Shown here piece after piece: positions 51,323-53,921 of a stretch of DNA of 53,921 nucleotides (positions are counted from its first letter, which is position 1; the number at the start of each line of letters is the position of its first letter). Origin of the DNA: Suilimivivens sp964402925 (GTDB taxonomy: Bacteria > Bacillota > Clostridia > Lachnospirales > Lachnospiraceae). The position numbers and the translations under genes are program-made. The notes under the pieces are model-generated. The model saw nothing but the letters and a program-made list of their open reading frames with translations. It was not told where the DNA came from and did not search any database. The DNA lies in assembly GCA_964402925.1 (NCBI GenBank), contig CAYOED010000016.1, forward strand, positions 1-53,921, read 5' to 3'.

Positions 51323-51966
51323 TACCATTCTTTGTTTTTCACGATTTTTACTGATATGAAATAGGAAATGATCATGGATACCACTGCAATTGCAAACAGT
51401 ATAATTGTGATAACCTGTTCTGATAGAGCTTCTAGCTCCTGTAAGGAAATGCCCATCTTCTCGCACAGGACATAGCCTCCTGTGATCACACCTCCGATAA
51501 GCAGCATGCAGAAAATGTAGATATATCTTGCTTTTTCTGTTCCCAGTTTAAACATTGCGGGAAGTGATACAGCGTTCGCTACCATAAATACAGCAACTGT
51601 CGCTGCAATTCCGCCCCATTCAAATACAAAAGACTGGCCAGTTACTGCAAAAAAATGTGACAATATATTAAACAGACAGCTAATCCCTGCGCCTCCCAGC
51701 ATGATCAGCAGAATGAGAACATACTTTGCACCTATCAACGTTTTTACTTGAATTGGTGTAGTCAGTGCAAACCTATTGAAGGAAACCGACTCGTCATAAC
51801 TCATAGTGCTCATCACCATCGACGCGCACATCACCACAAAATAAATAATCATGAAACTAAATGATTGTATCATCATTGAGTATAGAAACAAAAATGCAAG
51901 AATAATGCCGAATTGCTTTCCCAATCCCTTCAGCAAGTATAAATCTTTTAAAACAAGTCCTCTCAT
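51322..51966 (-). CDS. ABC-2 type transporter permease
   Basis: This 214-residue integral membrane protein has about six hydrophobic segments and begins MRGLVLKDLYLLK, as small ABC-2 permeases (ABC2_membrane_5-like) do. It should form the membrane channel for the ATPase encoded just upstream. Two adjacent ATGs follow AAGGAGG; the second (51966) has the better spacing. The stop codon abuts the end of the composite element, so the element marks the 3' end of the operon. The exported substrate is not known; related YtrA-controlled systems handle cell-wall-active peptides or membrane stress. Confidence 0.85.
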   Translation of the reverse strand: MRGLVLKDLYLLKGLGKQFGIILAFLFLYSMMIQSFSFMIIYFVVMCASMVMSTMSYDESVSFNRFALTTPIQVKTLIGAKYVLILLIMLGGAGISCLFNILSHFFAVTGQSFVFEWGGIAATVAVFMVANAVSLPAMFKLGTEKARYIYIFCMLLIGGVITGGYVLCEKMGISLQELEALSEQVITIILFAIAVVSMIISYFISVKIVKNKEW

Positions 51967-51987
51967 CATAATCCTCCTTGCTGCCAA

Positions 51988-52057
51988 CAGCCCGCAGATT
52001 GGGGTGTCAGCACAAATTTGTCTGTGATAAAATCAGCTGGATGGCTGATTTTTCACA
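51988..52057. repeat. Dispersed hairpin repeat, second copy, inside the ABC operon
   Basis: It begins CAGCCCGCAGATTGGGG, like 23047-23097. It keeps the first stem (GCAGATT with AAATTTGT-type pairing) but has an expanded second hairpin: TGTGA with TCACA enclosing AAAATCAGC with GCTGATTTT. It lies in the 130-base gap between ATPase and permease genes, just upstream of the permease ribosome site, where it could adjust the ratio of the two proteins. Confidence 0.75.
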
Positions 52058-52096
52058 ATATTCTTCATTCTAAAATGTCTACGCATGATACATTTT

Positions 52097-53008
52097 CTAT
52101 TGACTGCTCTTTTCCTCTGACTTGACAATATAAAGAAGCAAGTCCTCTATATTTGCCCTGTCCACTACAAATCTGTTTGTATTTTCCTGTTCTGACTCTT
52201 TCCAAATGGGACTTTCTTTCAGTCGTCCAACATCCTTAATAAGTACACTTGTCTCAAATGCATTTTTTTCTTTTCCGACAATGAGTTCCTGCGGTATTAA
52301 TGCCGCCTGCTCTTTGCTGCATTTAACGACACCGTAATTGTACAAAAGCTCATCCTTATTTTCTGTAAATAAAAGTTTCCCTTTGTGAATCAACATGACA
52401 TAATCTGCAATTTTTTCAATATCAGATGTTATGTGTGATGAAAGAAAGACCGTATGCTGTTCATCCTCAATAAACTCTCGGAAAATATCAAGAATTTCAC
52501 TTCTGATGACCGGATCCAGTCCGCTGGTCGCTTCATCTAAAATCAACAGCCTGCTGTCATGAGATAGGGCAACTGCAATGGACAACTTCATTTTCATGCC
52601 TTTGGATAAATCCTTTATTTTCTTGTTAATCGGTATCTCAAAACGCATCAGATAGCTCGTAAACTTATCATCGTCCCATGTCTTATAGATGTTTTTCATA
52701 ATGTGCCGGATATCCTTAATCTTTAATGAAATCGGCAGATTACATTCGTCAAACACCACGCCGATCTGTTCTCTCCATGCACCCTCCTGCTCACTGCGGT
52801 CAATCTTATGCCCCAACATTTCTATTTCGCCTTCTTCTATTGGAATCAGCCCCAGAACCGCGCGGATCGTCGTACTTTTCCCTGCTCCATTCTCTCCTAC
52901 AAATCCCACTATAGTTCCCATTGGAATTTGAAAACTAACGTTATCTAATTTAAATCCATCATACTGCTTGGTTAGATTCTTAACTGAAATTGCATTTTCT
53001 GTATTCAT
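52097..53008 (-). CDS. ABC transporter ATP-binding protein
   Basis: This 303-residue ATPase drives the permease encoded downstream. Walker A is GENGAGKSTT, the signature is LSKGMKMKLS, Walker B is RLLILDEATSGLD, and the switch His follows in VFLSSHITSD. A C-terminal extension of about 80 residues is typical of DrrA/YtrB-type ATPases. The start at 53008 (MNTENAIS) has AAGGAG 9 bases upstream, while the ATG 9 bases earlier abuts that site. It lies between the GntR regulator and the permease, in a classical regulator-ATPase-permease operon. Confidence 0.95.
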   Translation of the reverse strand: MNTENAISVKNLTKQYDGFKLDNVSFQIPMGTIVGFVGENGAGKSTTIRAVLGLIPIEEGEIEMLGHKIDRSEQEGAWREQIGVVFDECNLPISLKIKDIRHIMKNIYKTWDDDKFTSYLMRFEIPINKKIKDLSKGMKMKLSIAVALSHDSRLLILDEATSGLDPVIRSEILDIFREFIEDEQHTVFLSSHITSDIEKIADYVMLIHKGKLLFTENKDELLYNYGVVKCSKEQAALIPQELIVGKEKNAFETSVLIKDVGRLKESPIWKESEQENTNRFVVDRANIEDLLLYIVKSEEKSSQ

Positions 53009-53079
53009 ATGCTGCATCTCCTTTTATCATTTTCCAATCTCACCTTCATGATGCCCCGACGGCATTCTTCCTATTTCCT

Positions 53080-53457
53080 TCAGGCATCACACTCATATAA
53101 GATAGCAATGATTTCTTCTATTTCTTCTCTGCTTATGCCGCTCTGCTGTGCTGTGGAAACAGCCCTTGAAAGCAGTTCTTCTATCTGTTTTAGTTTTTCT
53201 TCCCTCACAAGTCTGGTATCCGCTGCTCTCACAAAGCTTCCTTTTCCCACAACGGTTGTAATAAAACCATCCTTTTCCAAATCCTCATAGGCTCGTTTGG
53301 TGGTAATCACACTGATACGCAATTCCTTCGCCAAAGTCCGCATAGACGGAAGGGGATCTCCTTCTTTCAGCTGACCATTCATGACCATAGTCTTAATCTG
53401 AATGGTAATCTGCTCATAAATAGGTTTGTCACTTGAATTACTTATAATAATATTCAT
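53080..53457 (-). CDS. GntR-family transcriptional regulator (YtrA subfamily)
   Basis: This 125-residue regulator has an N-terminal winged helix (about 5-75, with YEQITIQIKTMVMNGQLKEG and PLPSMRTLAKELRISVITTKRAYEDLEKDGFI) and only a short helical C-terminal part. This combination defines the YtrA subfamily, which controls adjacent ABC transporter operons. The start at 53457 (MNIIISN) fits the family. A perfect 13-bp inverted repeat overlaps its promoter and is the obvious operator. The gene is first in the operon, so the regulator probably represses itself and the transporter until an inducer appears. Confidence 0.93.
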   Translation of the reverse strand: MNIIISNSSDKPIYEQITIQIKTMVMNGQLKEGDPLPSMRTLAKELRISVITTKRAYEDLEKDGFITTVVGKGSFVRAADTRLVREEKLKQIEELLSRAVSTAQQSGISREEIEEIIAILYECDA

Positions 53458-53550
53458 TTTATCCCCATACCTTTCCTGCATGAACACATAAGGTTAACAG
53501 AATCATTTATCGTCACCTCTGTCTCATATTTATGTTTAACTAATGATTAT

Positions 53551-53585
53551 ATAATGTATATATCATATATATACATTATTGTCAA
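53551..53585 (-). promoter_or_regulatory. Promoter and operator of the GntR-ABC operon
   Basis: On the minus strand TTGACA (53580-53585) and TATATA (53557-53562) are 17 bases apart. A perfect inverted repeat, ATAATGTATATAT and ATATATACATTAT around CAT (53551-53579), covers the whole spacer and the -10. A bound dimer would block RNA polymerase, as expected for YtrA-type autorepression. Confidence 0.88.
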
Positions 53586-53624
53586 TATGCATTTATGATT
53601 ATTTTTCTACCAGCCAACACACAG

Positions 53625-53921
53625 GTTACTATTCACACACTGACCAGAGTGACGCTCTGAGAGGATAAATAATCCACCGTCGCCGCGCTCTCGCTCCGCA
53701 AAAAGCGTAGCAGGCACTAAGCTCGAAAGAACCGCATGCTTTTAAGCATGTGCTAAGTGCTGACCCTTTTTAAGGGGCTCCTTATGGATTATTTATCCTC
53801 TCAGAGCTGTGCATTGGCTATCTAGTGAAAAATAGCAAGCATCCTACTATTTTTCAGGCTAACCGATAACGTAGCACAGGATAGGTAAATATACCAAAAG
53901 GAGTCCCTATAAAAACGTCAG
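53625..53921 (-). repeat. Composite palindromic element, copy C (inverted, cut by the window end)
   Basis: From GTTACTATTCACACAC to the last base of the window the sequence follows the reverse complement of copy B: unit 2 (53625-about 53838), the same linker with GTGAAAAATAG, and the beginning of unit 1 up to AAAAACGTCAG. By eye identity with copy B is high (roughly 85-90 per cent). With copy B it flanks the GntR-ABC operon as long inverted repeats, starting 39 bases upstream of the operon's -35. The rest of the 464-base region after the regulator is leader and promoter. Confidence 0.87.

Noticed and set aside
53551..53579. The AT-rich palindrome as a terminator
   Set aside because: It lies inside a good promoter upstream of a GntR gene and has no T tract on the transcribed side, so an operator is the better reading.

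Overview
The window looks like chromosomal DNA of an anaerobic Firmicute of class Clostridia, most probably a gut Lachnospiraceae. The evidence is an AT-leaning sequence with strong AGGAGG ribosome sites, a sodium-pumping decarboxylase cluster, a 2-hydroxyacyl-CoA dehydratase-type activase, a DUF4317 protein, and the order era-yqzL-recO-glyS. Nearly all DNA is coding and most genes are on the minus strand. I see no rRNA, tRNA, CRISPR array, phage module or transposase gene.

Layout. 0-3 kb: a small secreted or anchored protein, a membrane-anchored amidase and a NYN/LOTUS protein. 3-8.3 kb: a five-gene minus-strand operon for a biotin-dependent Na+-translocating decarboxylase or transcarboxylase, with two carboxyltransferases sharing one biotin carrier and one membrane pump. 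8.4-14.3 kb: asparaginase, two D,D-carboxypeptidases, a metallophosphoesterase and scpA/scpB. 14.4-26.1 kb: housekeeping genes (rpsU, alaS, glyS, recO, a yqzL-like small gene, era), lipoproteins and an M16 peptidase. 26.4-31.5 kb: a secreted esterase divergent from an AraC-type response regulator and its sensor kinase. 31.5-33.6 kb: a rhomboid-like protein, a truncated sigma-like protein and an unknown protein. 34-39.4 kb: a giant activase and a DUF4317 protein on the plus strand. 39.4-46.3 kb: an EAL/HDOD protein, small unknowns, an immunity-like orphan, an NTase/HEPN pair, metA and ligA. 46.5-50.8 kb: rluF, hflX, aroA and a HAD phosphatase in one operon. 51.3-53.5 kb: a YtrA-type GntR regulator with an ABC transporter.

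The accessory signals are mainly repeats. The most striking is a composite palindromic element of two related hairpin units with MITE-like ends. It occurs near 41.8 kb, at 50.9-51.3 kb and at 53.6 kb to the window end, with a fragment at 31.5 kb. The last two large copies are inverted relative to each other and bracket the GntR/ABC operon exactly, as a transposon-like or invertible cassette would be. Three other repeat or palindrome families are present: a 37-bp repeat next to terminators, an approximately 50-70-bp hairpin repeat upstream of genes, and a 132-bp palindromic leader. The NTase/HEPN pair lies between metA's 3' end and a diverged second copy of that 3' end, as expected if a small cassette had inserted at metA.

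Function calls rest on motifs and gene order read by eye, without database searches. Starts were moved from the longest frame wherever a ribosome site or the family N-terminus supported an internal codon.
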